Assembly (NCBI GenBank): GCA_013399115.1
Contig: VXAA01006477.1
Location: 62,001 to 126,000, forward strand
Direction: 5' to 3'
Origin: Anseranas semipalmata
Lineage: Eukaryota; Chordata; Aves; Anseriformes; Anseranatidae
Length of the DNA: 64,000 bases
Part shown: positions 38,256-50,640 of the stretch, one piece after another
Layout: every line of letters begins with the position of its first letter
Numbering within the stretch: position 1 is the stretch's first letter
Made by a program: the position numbers and the translations under genes
Notes under the pieces: generated by a model
Database searches by the model: none
The model's input: only the letters and a program-made list of their open reading frames with translations
What the model was told of the DNA's origin: nothing

Positions 38256-39141
38256 ATCTTAGGCACCCTGGGCAACACGAGAGTGCCAAGAGCAAAATAT
38301 CTGACCTACCCAGGTCTTGTAGAATACCCTGACCTCCACGTACAGGACCTGCAAGTCCAACCTGGGCTGCCGTGTGGCCCACATTCTCATTCCCCAGCCT
38401 GCAGGAGCACACACAGGACCTCCAGCTCTCCCATGTCATGAGCAGACCCTGTTGTCCCACCAGCTGCCTGGATGTAGAACCAGAAAGGAGTAACACAGAT
38501 TCCCGTTGGTGGGAATTCACATTGGTGCATCCAGCCTCCTATGAAGGCAGGGCTTGCCCCAGGCCCGCCACAATCCTTGTAGTAGGAATGGCACTTGTAC
38601 CGTTGCTTGGCTTTTCGGTGTTCACAGTCAGTGTGTCCTCCATTCCCCTGGAAGTCTTGCACCACTCTTTTCTGGCAGACTTTGAGAACTGCGACTGCTG
38701 GGCAACCAAAGTGTGCTCAGCAACCAGCCACCTCTAAACTCAGGACCAATCGTAACGTACATTGAGAACTAGCCCCATGCATATATAATCCTGATGACAG
38801 TATGGTCTCAGCAGTTACCATAACAGGCTATAACTGGTGCTGGTACCCTCTTCTTCCTCACCAATCAGCAGAACACAGCTTGGTCTGCTAAGCCATTTCT
38901 GCTGATGCAACAACAGTGTCTGTAGCTAACATACGTGAAAGCAGTCATAAAGTTAAGAAAAGCTAAACAGAACTATTATTTGCATACAGGTTATTCTGCA
39001 GGTTGCACAGAGGCTGCTCTTGACTGCTTATTTCATCTTAGGCATAGCGTCTCCAGGCTCCCCCCTCATCTCTGAGCTGAATAGCAGCATGTCTCAAAGG
39101 AACAAAACAGACAGAGCTGACTCACTCCCAGACCAGAGATG

Positions 39142-39177
39142 GACTAGCTTGATCTGAATGACTAGCTCAATCTGAAT
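39142..39177 (+). repeat. Tandem duplication of an 18-mer
   Basis: GACTAGCTTGATCTGAAT (39142-39159) is followed directly by GACTAGCTCAATCTGAAT (39160-39177), with two mismatches. Confidence 0.9.
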
Positions 39178-41069
39178 GCAAGTCAAAAAGAATTCAGAGG
39201 AGGCTATTTATGAACAGATGCGTGCCGGACAAAGTGTTCGCAGACATGCTCTCAACCACCTCCAAAGACCCATGCTGGGGTAGAAGGCTGAGTGATGCAG
39301 ATACCTGCTAAGTAAGAGTGAAAAGCAGACACCAGGTCTACATGCTTTTGACAAGGAGTTGGAATTTTTTTCTTCTTTCTTGTACCCAATATACTGGGAA
39401 TGGCTGCCCAGTGTTGTTCTCTCCAGGCCAGTTGCTTGCCTGCCTGAGCAGACAACCCACAGATTTTTTTTTGACTTGTAGGTTGATCTAGGAGAACAGC
39501 GTGGCTCACTGTCTTTTCTGGGAGATTCCAAGCCAGGATCTGAAAGCCTGGGTCTGGTTCACTGTTAGGTGCTGTACATTGTCAGGTAGATCCTGTGACA
39601 AAGTGTTCCCTGTCCAGTGCCTCGTGCTGCTTCTGTGCAAGGGGCTACAGGCCACCAGACCTCTGGGAATGCTGTTCTTTGGGAGTTGGCCACATATTAT
39701 TAGTGGTCCACATGATCCACACTCCTACCTCCACCAGCCCAATGCGTTTAAAAACCTCTTGAGGGTTTCAGGAGCCACCCATGAACTCTCCAATACTGCT
39801 ACAACCTGAAGCAGAAGAGGGAGTTGGGAAAGGAGGAAAATGAAACCAGAGGACTTACATATACAGGAAGGAAGCTGACTTCTCATGAAAGGGATATTAG
39901 ACGTATATCTTATCAGAATTTGTCTCAGTTACCAGCAGCTTTGGTATAAGGCAGTGGTCCCCCAATCTGAAAGATTATTTCTGTTTATGAGACATGCAGA
40001 ACCACATCCCTGTTAGTGTGGTTTTACATGGAGTGTTTACAAAAAGCGAGCTTGGCAAACTCTGAGAAAAGAAGAAATTTGGTACTATTCTGTAGCCCAA
40101 AATTTTCTGCAATCACTGGAATGTGATATCCATCACCCTATTGGGAGTCTGGTGTCACCTTGTTTATTTATTTGATATCCACAGCCTCTCTGCCAGCATA
40201 GTGGGCTCTTCCAGTCCAACTTATATTTTTCTTCAGTAATAGAGCTTCAATAGTTAAAAGTGTGTGGTGTATATTTTTTGAGAAGGCAATTCCAGGACAA
40301 ATCATAGAAGAAAGGCACTGACTGTTAGCAGTTCACTGAGTTTACCACTTTTCACCTCTGCTCCCTTATATAAACAGCAAAGCTTTAGCTTTTCTTTCAT
40401 ATCAGAACATAAGAGTACTTTCATTTCTTAAAAATAAATTATTTAAAATTTCTCTGCAGTCAGCATTTTCACTAACTTAATAAAATATAATTTTCTCTCT
40501 GCAAGTCTCAAATCAAAAGCTGTTCCTTTGCCCTGTACTCCTGAGCTCCAGATCTTAAAAAAAAAATAAAAATGAATGTATGGAATTCAAAGGATTGTGA
40601 GGTTGAATTTTACTACAAGGCTTAGACCAACACATACATGATTTTGACATCTGGAAAAGCATAGTTTTATTTTATCAGTTGCATAATGGTATGTGATTAA
40701 CTATTCCACTTCTGCGCCAGGCTGGGACACATTTTTGAAATTCCTTAAGGTGATCTGGAGAAACACAAAGTATAAGGGACTAAAATGTAACAGTTGGTGC
40801 TATAAACAGCAAATTAGTACACAGATCTGAATCTGAGGGTTTAAAAAAAATCATGCTATTTAGATATGCAATGAGTGAATATTGATATTGTGCTGCAAAA
40901 GTGCGCAAGTTGCCCTCATTTCACTGCCAGGCTCATTGCATCCTCTGAACGTGAATTCTCAGATTGAAGCTGTAACAACTTCTGCAACAGATAGAGTTTT
41001 GTGTTAAAAAAATAAAGAAAACAAAAGAAAAGAAAAGTCAAGGAGACAGATTTGGGTTTCTGTTTATTT

Positions 41070-41086
41070 AAAAAAAAAAAAAAAAA
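41070..41086. repeat. A(17) homopolymer
   Basis: Seventeen consecutive A residues following TTTATTT. No retroposon body is recognised upstream. Confidence 0.95.
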
Positions 41087-43669
41087 GCTAGGAAAATATG
41101 TTTTCACAGAAGCCGTGTGAGTTTTATTCTTAACGCAGGCCTCTCTAGCTATTGCTGCTTGGCCACCATGCCAGAGCTAATCAACACCGTGTGGAGGTTC
41201 AGTATACACCTGCCATTGTATCAAACCACCATGGTTATGTTGCGACTTGGTGTGAAAAAGAGGCACAGGATGGAAAGAAGTCGGCTGGAGCTACCGCAGG
41301 CTAAGCACTGCTGTAAAAATGGCACTCACACAAGTGCCTAAATATGGGCTTAGAGCTTGAAGTTTTGGTCCTGTTTGCTTTCTTTGAAATCTTGGCCACA
41401 AAATGTGATGCTGAGCATCAAATGCTTTCTGGTGTAAGCTGGGATGCGTGAGACTGCCTGCCAGAGCCACTCCAGGGTGAGAAAAGAACCGTGATTCTGG
41501 AAGAGATTTCCTTACAAAATCATTTTCCTTCAGGGGTGGAGAGGAAATTATTTTAAAGTCAAGAGTGGATGTGTATGGAAAGCTAACTGCAAATGTGGTA
41601 AAGAAAGAGAGATGCAGGGTCCTTCAAACAGAAGCAACAACTCTGCAAACAGCAGGCAATACTGACTTCAGGCTCCAGCAGTGTCTTAATATTATGTCTT
41701 TATATTTTTTTCCCTAATTTCTCCCCCTTCTCTTATGCTGAGCACTAGTAAGAACTATTTGCTAATATTAGTGACACATGACTCCACAAGCACTGATATT
41801 TGTTTGACTAATCCGGAATGGGGTGGACATCATGCAGATGCCTCATAGCCAGTTCCCATCTGCCCTTCCTATTTGTGAATACAGAGCACATCTTGGGCCC
41901 TTACTTCCCCTGGAGGGTCACGCTGAGGCCCGTCACATGGACTTTTTTCTGTCTGTAAGCTCATGAAGGATTGTTCTTTAGAAGAGTGTTAATGCCACCT
42001 GGCCACTTCCTCAGCTGGAGCCAGTCAATACATCCACTGCTTTCATCAGCTACACTGCCTGTGACAGCCGGGAATGATCTGTTCTTTATAGCTAAAAACT
42101 TTCTTTCTTAGAAGTCCTGAAATCTGGAAGGTTCCTGTTTTAGATTGGATTAGCCTCCATTCTCAAGAAAATCAGCTTTCAATCTCTGTGAATTGGACCT
42201 CCTTTTGAGTTCACTCATTTTTCACTGGCTTTGCCCTTGTGAATCTCCTCTAGGATTACTCCTGACTTATATTGATATAAAAATGAGAAAATGCAGGACC
42301 CCTAAGTGCAGTTACAGAGTGTAGCAATTTAGGTGCAAATGCACCTCCACCCAGTAGGTACAAATACAGGAGAGGAGAGAAGGGGGGCAAAGCAGACTTG
42401 AGCAACCCAAGAGGTGCGATGCAAAAGGCTGTGCGGCTGTGCCATTCAGAAAACAGCAGCAGCACTGAAACTCCAACGCCTCACCTGTGGCTAGCTCTTG
42501 ATGATAGACCCTCACATTTGCAGGCTCTCACATCATGAAGGCTATAAACAGACACCATTTTTCGGATCCAGTTGTGTCAATGAACAGGAACTCTTTAGCA
42601 CCTTGTAGATAGAATTTAAATCCTCTCTTGCATCCCAGCTTGCAAAAACTTCCCCCATTTTACTTTAGGCAAAACAGGTAGGCAGCTCAGCCTATTTATG
42701 CCCAAATTTTCCTGCTGTAGGATAAAACATGCACACATGGGCTACTCTTTCAGCACATCTGGAAGGACCACACTGTGGTGGGGAGTCAGACCTGAGGGTC
42801 ATGCTGCCTCCCAGAGACATTACTAAATGCAGAAGCTGGCTGGCTATCACCGTAGATGCCCTGTTAACGCTGCCTTTATGCCAGAACAGCTAGCATCTTG
42901 AGAAGTTGCAGAATGGCACTTCTAGGGGTAACTACTGTAATTGGTTTTGTCCTGCTCAATTTACCTAACTGGCAGATTAAGAGAGTTATTGCTTTTCATG
43001 TACCTCCTCCCTTTTATTTTGTCAGGAGGCAGCGCTACAGCTCATACTAGTCACTTGAGCAGGTTCTTATCCCCTTTCTATGACAGGAGCTCCTTTTGGG
43101 TCCTGGGCATTTACTTTTGAATCCTTTTAATTTAATGTAATGCTAGTGAAAGCAGGAGGAATAGCTGTGTGTTCCTGCCTTTAATCCCAAAGGCTGGATC
43201 AAGCCTGCACAGGGAAAGTTTGAACTTCCTTGTCTTTCCTTGGTCTGTGTCAGAAGCTCACGTGAGGCAGCACTGTCCTTGTTTGCCCTGCTGAGAGCCC
43301 CGCTGGGACAGCATGTTTTACAGCATGGCCCATGCTATGCCTGCTGCCAGACTGGCTGGATTCGGAGGCCACCAGGCAGCCAGGATATCTGGCTGCTGAC
43401 TAACTACGTTGGGCTTGAGCCAGGAACTATGGAAAAGATCCTACTTGTCCACTACATGCTGCTCATTCTCACCTAATCCGTCTTCCAAAGGGCTGGAAGG
43501 TTGCACGTTTGCAAATCTTGCCATGATGATCTCCCTTCTTCAGCACTCCCACATCCTGCTGGTTTGTGTTAGCCAGTATTCTCAGATTTTCTTTTATTTG
43601 GTTTTGGGCTTCTAAAATCAATTCTGTAGAGTGGAGGGTGTTCTTCCTCCCAAGGAAACGACAGTACTT

Positions 43670-43885
43670 AACATGTGCAAAATGCTTTTCACCTTTCAAG
43701 CAAACTCAGTTAACTAATTAATCCTTGCAATATCCCTGAGAGGAAAGTAAACATTATCTCATTTTTGCACATGGGGAAACTAAGGCAGAAAGGTGAAGTG
43801 AATTGCTTGAGGTCAGTGAGAGATTTAGTGTTGCAGTCAAGATCACAAACACAGGAGTTTTCTGCCTCCAGGTTCTGCATTCAGG
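43670..43885 (-). repeat. MIR/L2-like ancient repeat, well preserved
   Basis: In order, the plus strand shows 'caaaatgcttttcacctttc', 'aactaattaatccttgcaat', 'atccctgagaggaaagtaaa', 'catttttgcacatggggaaa', 'ctaaggcagaaaggtgaagt' and 'gaattgcttgaggtcagtga'. These correspond to the antisense order of MIR/L2 (lowest-order 3' end first, then the 'gaggaaactgaggcacagag' and 'acttgcccaaggtcac' segments). The long collinear match makes this the most secure relic of its class in the window. Confidence 0.7.
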
Positions 43886-44929
43886 CAAGTAGACCAAGTC
43901 TCCAATGGATAAAAGAGGCTGCAGGCGCGACCTTCCCCTGCAAGCAACAGCGTTGCTGTGGAGTATGCAGAGAGGCTGATGCTCAGAGCAAGGGAGACGT
44001 GAAGGAGGGACAAGCACTGCCAGACAGGCCCTTTCTCATTCCCGGTTTGAGCCCTGGTCCCATTCTAACTGTGCTCCAGTGCTGCTCCCAAGATAAAGTG
44101 AGCTGCATAGCGTGTACAGCAAGGGGAGCTGCAGAACACAGCAAGAGTTGAAAGGAGTTTTGCAGCAGCTGTGGCAAGGCAGGGCCTGTAATTTGGAAGC
44201 AATATGGAAGATACGAGTACTGCATCTCCTGCGAAGATATAATGAAGACGTGATGTGCTATGCCTGTCATCCAGGGGAATAAATAAGAATATTCCTCTGC
44301 CTATCTCAGAGTTTTTCCATCTCAGGGGAGGATGTAAGCAACTTTTCTGATACATATTTTTTGCTGGTCTTGTGCTCATTCTGCTTAAAACAGTTCCACT
44401 TGTTCCAGAATTACAATGAGCGGCCTTATCACAGCACTAGACAAGGAGCCAAATTCTCATATCACTGACAACAGTGCAAACTGAGAGGCACTGCTTTAAC
44501 TTTAGAGGAGCTGCTCAAGCTTTCTGCTGCAGTAGCTGAACACTGAACTGGCCTAAAATATCTGTCTCTGGACCAGCTGAAAGAAGAAAATTAGAGCATC
44601 TGTGCAGTGCAGAGCAAGGAAACTTTGCTATGTCATCAGGCGGCACTATCCTCTAGGGAAGCTTGCACCAGCACTTTGGTCTTTCTATTAATAACGAGCA
44701 TTCCTGCTTTTTCTGAAAAGGAGGATTGGTGACAGAGGAATTAACACTGCCCCTCCGAACTCATCAAGTCTCTCCTCCAGTTATAGGGTCCTTGCTTTAA
44801 AACAAAACAAAAAGAACAAAAATATGGCAAGTAAGTACCAATAATTTTTAGTTCTGCACTGGGGCAAAGTGTGCCAAGCATTTTGTGAGAGAAGGACGAG
44901 AGAGGACAATCCATCAGTGCAGAGTACAT

Positions 44930-45100
44930 CAACATATTAAAAAAATGCAAGTCGTGGGGAAAGCTTTTAATTTGAATGATATCAGTGCCCACAAGCACGA
45001 CAATAATTAAAGGTCTGCCAGCACAGCTATTATACATTCTGGTTTAGTGCATTTAATATCTCAGCTGCTTCAAATCAGATCAGCCTGATGGCTGGCAAGC
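44930..45100. promoter_or_regulatory. Candidate conserved non-coding element
   Basis: The block holds several homeodomain-type words (TTTTAATTTGAATG at 44966, AATAATTAAAG at 45002, CATTTAATATC at 45050) and TGCAAGT at 44946 in balanced unique sequence without repeats. It resembles developmental enhancer DNA. No alignment supports this. Confidence 0.25.
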
Positions 45101-45845
45101 ATGTTTCCACTCTGGATGCAAATCAAACTCGCACACACCGTTCTGAAGCCTCACTTTTAAGAGTAGGACTTTTTTGCATAGGACAGGACAGAGTGTCCTT
45201 TGTCCTTGCTGCACAGCTTTGTGATGCTGGTACACTTCCACTGCCTAGGAAAGAGGAGAATGCATTATTCTCCTTAGGGTTAGACTGAGGTGATATTGTG
45301 CCCTACTTGAGAGCAATTTTTCCAGTTCTCAAAACTTTCCTTCTCTCCTTCCCCAAGCAGGTGTGTGCCCTGTGGCAGGGCTGGGATGCACCTTCCCTTT
45401 TGGGTCACCATGAAGGTGAGTGAAGGGATGTCCTTCTTCTCCAGCCCCGGGCTTCTGGCTGACAGGACACGTTGGGCTACATTGCATTCAGTTTGCCCTT
45501 GATGAGCTTATTGCGAGGCTGCAGCCACCTCTGACAGGCGCGGGTGGGTGACCAAGGGGTTTTCTTCCATCTTCTGGTGCTTCTGTGCTGCGCTGCTCCT
45601 GCAGAGCCACGAGGCCTCCTCAGGAAAAGCAGCCCGGAGCAGCGCTGGCACAGAACCAAGGTGGATGGAAACAGATGATCGCTTTTGCAAATAGTAATTT
45701 ACAACTCCGAAAAACAAGCCAACAGCTTATTTTACTTTAATTTTTTGGGAGAGAGGGAGGGAACAAGAGACTAACAAGCTATGTGACTAGCACGAACACT
45801 CGGCTTACATGTCTCCCACTTGCCTTCACTCTGTCTGCCTTCGCT

Positions 45846-45965
45846 TTCAGACCGTAACCTCATGAGGGCAGGAGCTGTCTCTCACCGTGTGTTTATGCAG
45901 ATCTGAGCAGAATGGGGCCTTGATCCTCTTTGGGTCCTTCTGGTGCTACTGCAATAGAGCTGATG
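45846..45965 (+). repeat. CR1/L2-type ancient LINE 3' tail
   Basis: The order 'ccgtaacctcatgagggcag', 'ggagctgtctctcaccgtgt', 'gcagaatggggccttgatcc' and 'tggtgctactgcaatagagc' parallels a 3' tail common in reptile and bird genomes ('gtaagctccttgagggcagg', 'acaatggggccctgatcctg', 'ggcgctactgtaatacaaat'). It is diverged, so the exact family is left open. Confidence 0.6.
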
Positions 45966-48625
45966 GTAATGCTTTAGACCGAGGTGGCCACTGGCTTCAA
46001 CTCATAAGAGACTGAAAGTGCCTTGGAGGTCAGGGGGGAGGTGGCACATCCTGCGACCTTGGGAACATCAAGGAGAGGAGCAATTAGGTGGCTGGGGGTC
46101 AGCAGGGAGAGCACTGGGTCTGAAGCCACCCAGCAAAAGTGCAACTTTGTTGGGGTTAAAAAGCAAAGGGTTCAAGGGAGTCTTCTGGGGTACAGGAGGG
46201 AGAGTGGGAGGTCAGATGAAGGATATAGATAGACAGACAGATACAAAGGTTAAAAAAATATGATGTCTGTTTTCTTTGCCAGTTTAGCATCTGCTCTTGT
46301 ACCAACTCAGTCTCTTGGAAATCACATTTGAATACTTTTTCGCCCCTAAGAGACACGGTAAATGATTGTGCAAGCAATTCTAGACCATTGTGAATGCAAG
46401 GTAAAGTATAAAAGCATTTCAAGAAAATGTTTCATTGTGTATGTGCAGTGGACTAGGGGAGGTTGCATCACAGGTTCATATGAGGCAGGAATCCCCTCCT
46501 TTGGGGGTCAAACATTTCTTGTGTTGTGCTAATTTGGTCACTCAGGGCAGCTTTGTTTTAAGGAGATCTCTTGTGGATTCACTGCTCCTCGAGGAGGTGT
46601 GAGTTCATAGAGCAGCCTTTCCATCAGTGGGGACATTAACAAGGGCTCTGTCTATCTACCCCTTTTCATGCACATTTTGGAGGCTGGTTAACTTTAAAGC
46701 CTTTCATACTCGGTCAAATAGTTCAAAAGTTATTAGGAATGGGTGTCTACCTTAGCAATTTAGTGTGCTGGAGAGGTTCTTTTTGGTGTAAATTCTCCTT
46801 GCGTCCTTACTTGGAGTCTTGCAGTTGCACTCAGCACCCGTCTGGTCATGGCAGTGAGCAGCTCAGAGCCACTTCCCACCTGTTGGACCCAAAGCTGGAG
46901 TCCTTCCCTCTTAGCACGACTCCAGTTGGATACACCAATGTGTCCACACAGCACCTGAAATCACATCAACCTTGCCTCCAGAAGACGCAAGACTAAAAGC
47001 AACACCAGCCCCAGTCAAGTACTGTTGGCAGGATTCAGTTGTTAGCTAATGAATAGCATGAAACAGCATCAGTTTTAGTGACTATGCTGTTAATTTTAAT
47101 AAGAGTTTTGTTTTATGCTGATCTCCGTAATGATTAGTTTAAATATTGCTGTCTGCTATTAATTGGTGACTGCGCCGTCTGCCTGGCTGCATGCTGCCAA
47201 CGCACAGTGCTTGAGGTTGCTCTAGCTGGCTCCCAGCAGGAGGCCCTGCCAAACAGAGCCCACGTGTAGGCAAGATCTTGCAAAGAGCTGCAGTCTGGAA
47301 GGAAATCAGATCAAGCATGCTTTCATTTGTGTTGTGCACCTCGCCCTTAGGCTTCTATTACCCAAACCTGGGCAGCGCTGATGGTTATCACTGTTCTCCA
47401 GTGCCATATCACACTGGCCCAGGCCCATACTTCCTACACCTTTTCATTCCTTACTTGCATCTGGGAGCTGTCTGCTGGCTTTGGCACGTTGGAGATCCCT
47501 GAGCCTACTTTCCATGAGGCCTCCTCCTTTTTTGCAGCGTCCAGCTCTCATCACTCTGGCTCTGATGGAAGCTGCTCTTCCACCATGCTGCTCGTTGGCT
47601 GGAGGAGCACACCAGATTGCTGGTTAATGGTTGCAGAGAGCCAAGCATGCAACCTGATTTGGTGAAATGCTTCCAAAACCAGTGTCTGGATCAGAGCACC
47701 TGGAAGAGGTCTAGTAAAGAACTTCAAACATAGGGAATAAGCTGGACACCAAGTTGGCCCACCACTGGGTCGATGATGCCAATTGGAAATATGTCAAATC
47801 CTCCTCTATTTGCCCTCCTCCAAGGCTTTTTTGTTGCTACCCCGTAACCTTTGTTGCTTTAACTGTGTGTGCATCCAGATGGTTTTGGAGGCGACCATTT
47901 TCCTTCAGCCTGCCAAACATGCCACCACTCTGCAGCCACTCCCTGTAATTAAACCTTTTTCTGCCAGTCCTCTGGGATCAGGGTGGTTTCATGAGCTCTC
48001 AGGTGGGCAGCATCCTCAAAAGCAGCAGAGAACAAACACAGGGTATGATGTGAAGTAAACACCAGGTCCTGCCATCACCTGTCCTGGCCAGGCAAGGTCT
48101 GCATGCGGGAGAGGAACCACACAGCGTGTTCCTGTGTTTGGTAACATCTGAGCCCACGGGGCTGACACATCCATGGTCCATCAGAGTCCCTCACTATCTC
48201 AGAAACATCACTGAGGTCCTCAGGGCAGACAGAAGTACCAGTGACCTCCAAAACCTCCACCAGCACAGTGCTCATCGCTGCGGGCTTGGGAAGGGTGCTA
48301 AGGAGCCTCTGGCTCAGGCTGTGTGTGGGAAGCGGTGGGGAGGGCTGAGGAGAAGCTGGAACGTAAGACAGATGGCATGGGAGGGGATTTATCCCAAAAG
48401 GAGGGAACTGGAGAGACATGTATCAGAGCAGCCTGAGAGGGGATCACAGCAGCAAGAGCAATAATGCAGCTTTTTTGCTCTAGAGTAAAAAGAGGGAGTT
48501 AGATTGACATGCAGATATCGCTGCTGGCAGATATGGTTTCCAGGGAGTTTCCAGCAGCACTATTAATAAATAACACTTTTTATTATACGCTTTCCACTTC
48601 AGAACCATTCCTGTTCCCGCTGCTT

Positions 48626-48690
48626 GTTTTCTTTTCCTTTTTCCTTTTTTTCTTTCTTTCTTTCCTTTTTTTCTTTTTTTCTTTTTTTTT
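48626..48690. repeat. T-rich pyrimidine tract
   Basis: T runs broken by C and CC, with a short TTTC section near 48650-48664. It gives a Lys-rich open frame on the minus strand (48480-48725) that is not a gene. Confidence 0.95.
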
Positions 48691-50563
48691 AACGGAACAC
48701 AGCTGCAAGAGTCTTTCTTGGGCACATGTCTCTCTAATGCACAAATTTACCCAAGTCTTCTGCAGGTTGCCAGTATAATTTGGGGGCAACTTCTGTGTTT
48801 TCCAGCATTTGAACATTGCATTTGCTTACAGCCAGCATCAGAGAAAGGCCATTAGAGGAAATGCCAGTGGATGGGGAAGCTGGAAGGAAGCAGATTCTGC
48901 TGGCTGGGATTTTTATACTGTCTTTAGCCATAAAACAGAATGACGCCCAGGCCAGGCCGGGCCCATCCCTGCTCAGTCTATGTCTCCCCACAGAACATCA
49001 AAGTTCCCAAACAGCTCTCCAGAATAAAAGAGATGGCAGATGCACGTGGATATCTTTGAAACAGTTTACCTTTGTCCTTCCAGTTAGCTTTTTCTCCTGG
49101 GGTTGCTGATACCCAAATTTGCTCTCTGGGAACAGAAGGATGTGAACAGAGCAATGTAGCCAGAGACTCTACTCTTGGGAAATAGCTGGGGAGCTGCAGA
49201 AAAGCAAATCTAAACCCAATAAATCTTACCTGAATGCCTGCATCAAAATCACATCAGGGCAGCCCATTTGTGAATTACATGCTTGTGATCAGAGAGTAAC
49301 TTCCATTATTTTAAATGTAATGGCAAAGCCAATGGGCAGCACAGCAGATGAATGGGAAATTGATCATCCCTTCTGGACAGATCCCACTATATTCTGAAAT
49401 CTATGTACATGGCCTAGATACTACAGTGATGAATGCTTTGGAGATGTTTATATGTTAGATTAGACTCGTGTTGTTTAGATCACAGTGGCTGAATTCTGGA
49501 GCTGCGCCTTTGGACTTTATGACTTGCTCTGAGTTTTCTGACTAGCACAGTTCATTCTGGTTTTTAATGGATTTTGCTCCAACAAATAGCTTTAAATACA
49601 AGCAGTCTTAAAAGCTTACAGATAAAGTTTTTTTGCTTGTATTGTTTTGCACAGGTTGTTTTTATTTCCTAAATCCTTTTTTTTTATTTATTTTTGAAGG
49701 TCACTGTAAATAAAAATTCAAATTAACTAAGATCACCTTCCTATCAGACAGACATATTCAAATATTCGATATGGAAGTTAAAGTACACAAGCACTGCCTT
49801 TAGATCAGCCTCTTCATGCCTAAACCTATATAATCTACATCTCTCTCTCATAGCTTGAAAAAACACTCCTGATTTGTTTTTTCACAGGTTAGGAGCAAAC
49901 TTATACTGAAGCACAGACCATGCTCTCCAGACCATCTTTCACCCAAGTGTACCCAAGATTAGAGCGGTGCTTGCTACCTCCCTGGGGACGTCTTGTACCT
50001 TTTCTCCCACTGGGCTAGCTCCAGGATACTCTCCAGGAGTAGATGGCAGAGGCCGTCTCTGTCTGTCTCTTTGAATTTTTCCACCCAGCAAGGATGCCTC
50101 TTTTTCTGGGTGAGGCAGGGAAGATGAGGCAGGCGAGCACCAGTCCTTCAAGGAGAGAAACTACTGCAGCTGTAGTTTCCCCTCCAAGTGAAGTGCTCAC
50201 ACACCCCAGGTTGGCTTTGCTCTCTCATAGAGCCAAGCAGCTCTGCTACTACATCTTGGCTCTGGACTTTAATGCCTTGTTCAACCCCCACCCCAGCTGT
50301 GGTTTAATCTTTACTGGGAAATGAGTGTCTTTCTTTTGCATCACACTCTCCCCTAAGGAGCCAGCTCCCCTGGTTTTATAGCATCTTCCCCAGCAGCAAA
50401 GATTTATTGGCTGGATATTGCTGCTCTTTAGAAGCAGCAGGGCATGGAAGCTGCCGTGCTAAAGGTTCACCTGCAGTGCAAAGTGCACTGCCAAAGGCAG
50501 GCAGTGCGCTTGGTGTGAACTGCACTGCGTTTTCCAAGGAGACACATGTATCTGGACAGTGGT

Positions 50564-50640
50564 AAAAAAAAAAGAGAGAGAGATAGAGAGAGAGAAACCA
50601 AAGCACAAGACAAGACTGTGGTTAAAAAAAAAAAAAAAAA
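50564..50640. repeat. A(10)-GA microsatellite followed by A(17)
   Basis: A run of A residues at 50564-50573 leads into GA units to about 50597. After 26 bases of ordinary sequence, A(17) follows at 50624-50640. Both are simple-sequence tracts. Confidence 0.95.

Larger units (their letters stand above)
38256..45845. other. Gene-free stretch
   Basis: No gene is supportable. Slightly GC-rich parts at 38260-38720 and 39210-39800 have overlapping short frames and no recognised product. A(9-10) runs occur near 40558 and A(17) at 41070-41086. The rest is ordinary unique-looking DNA apart from the relics listed. Confidence 0.6.

Noticed and set aside
48480..48725. Lys-rich minus-strand frame
   Set aside because: It is the reverse reading of the T-rich tract at 48626-48690.
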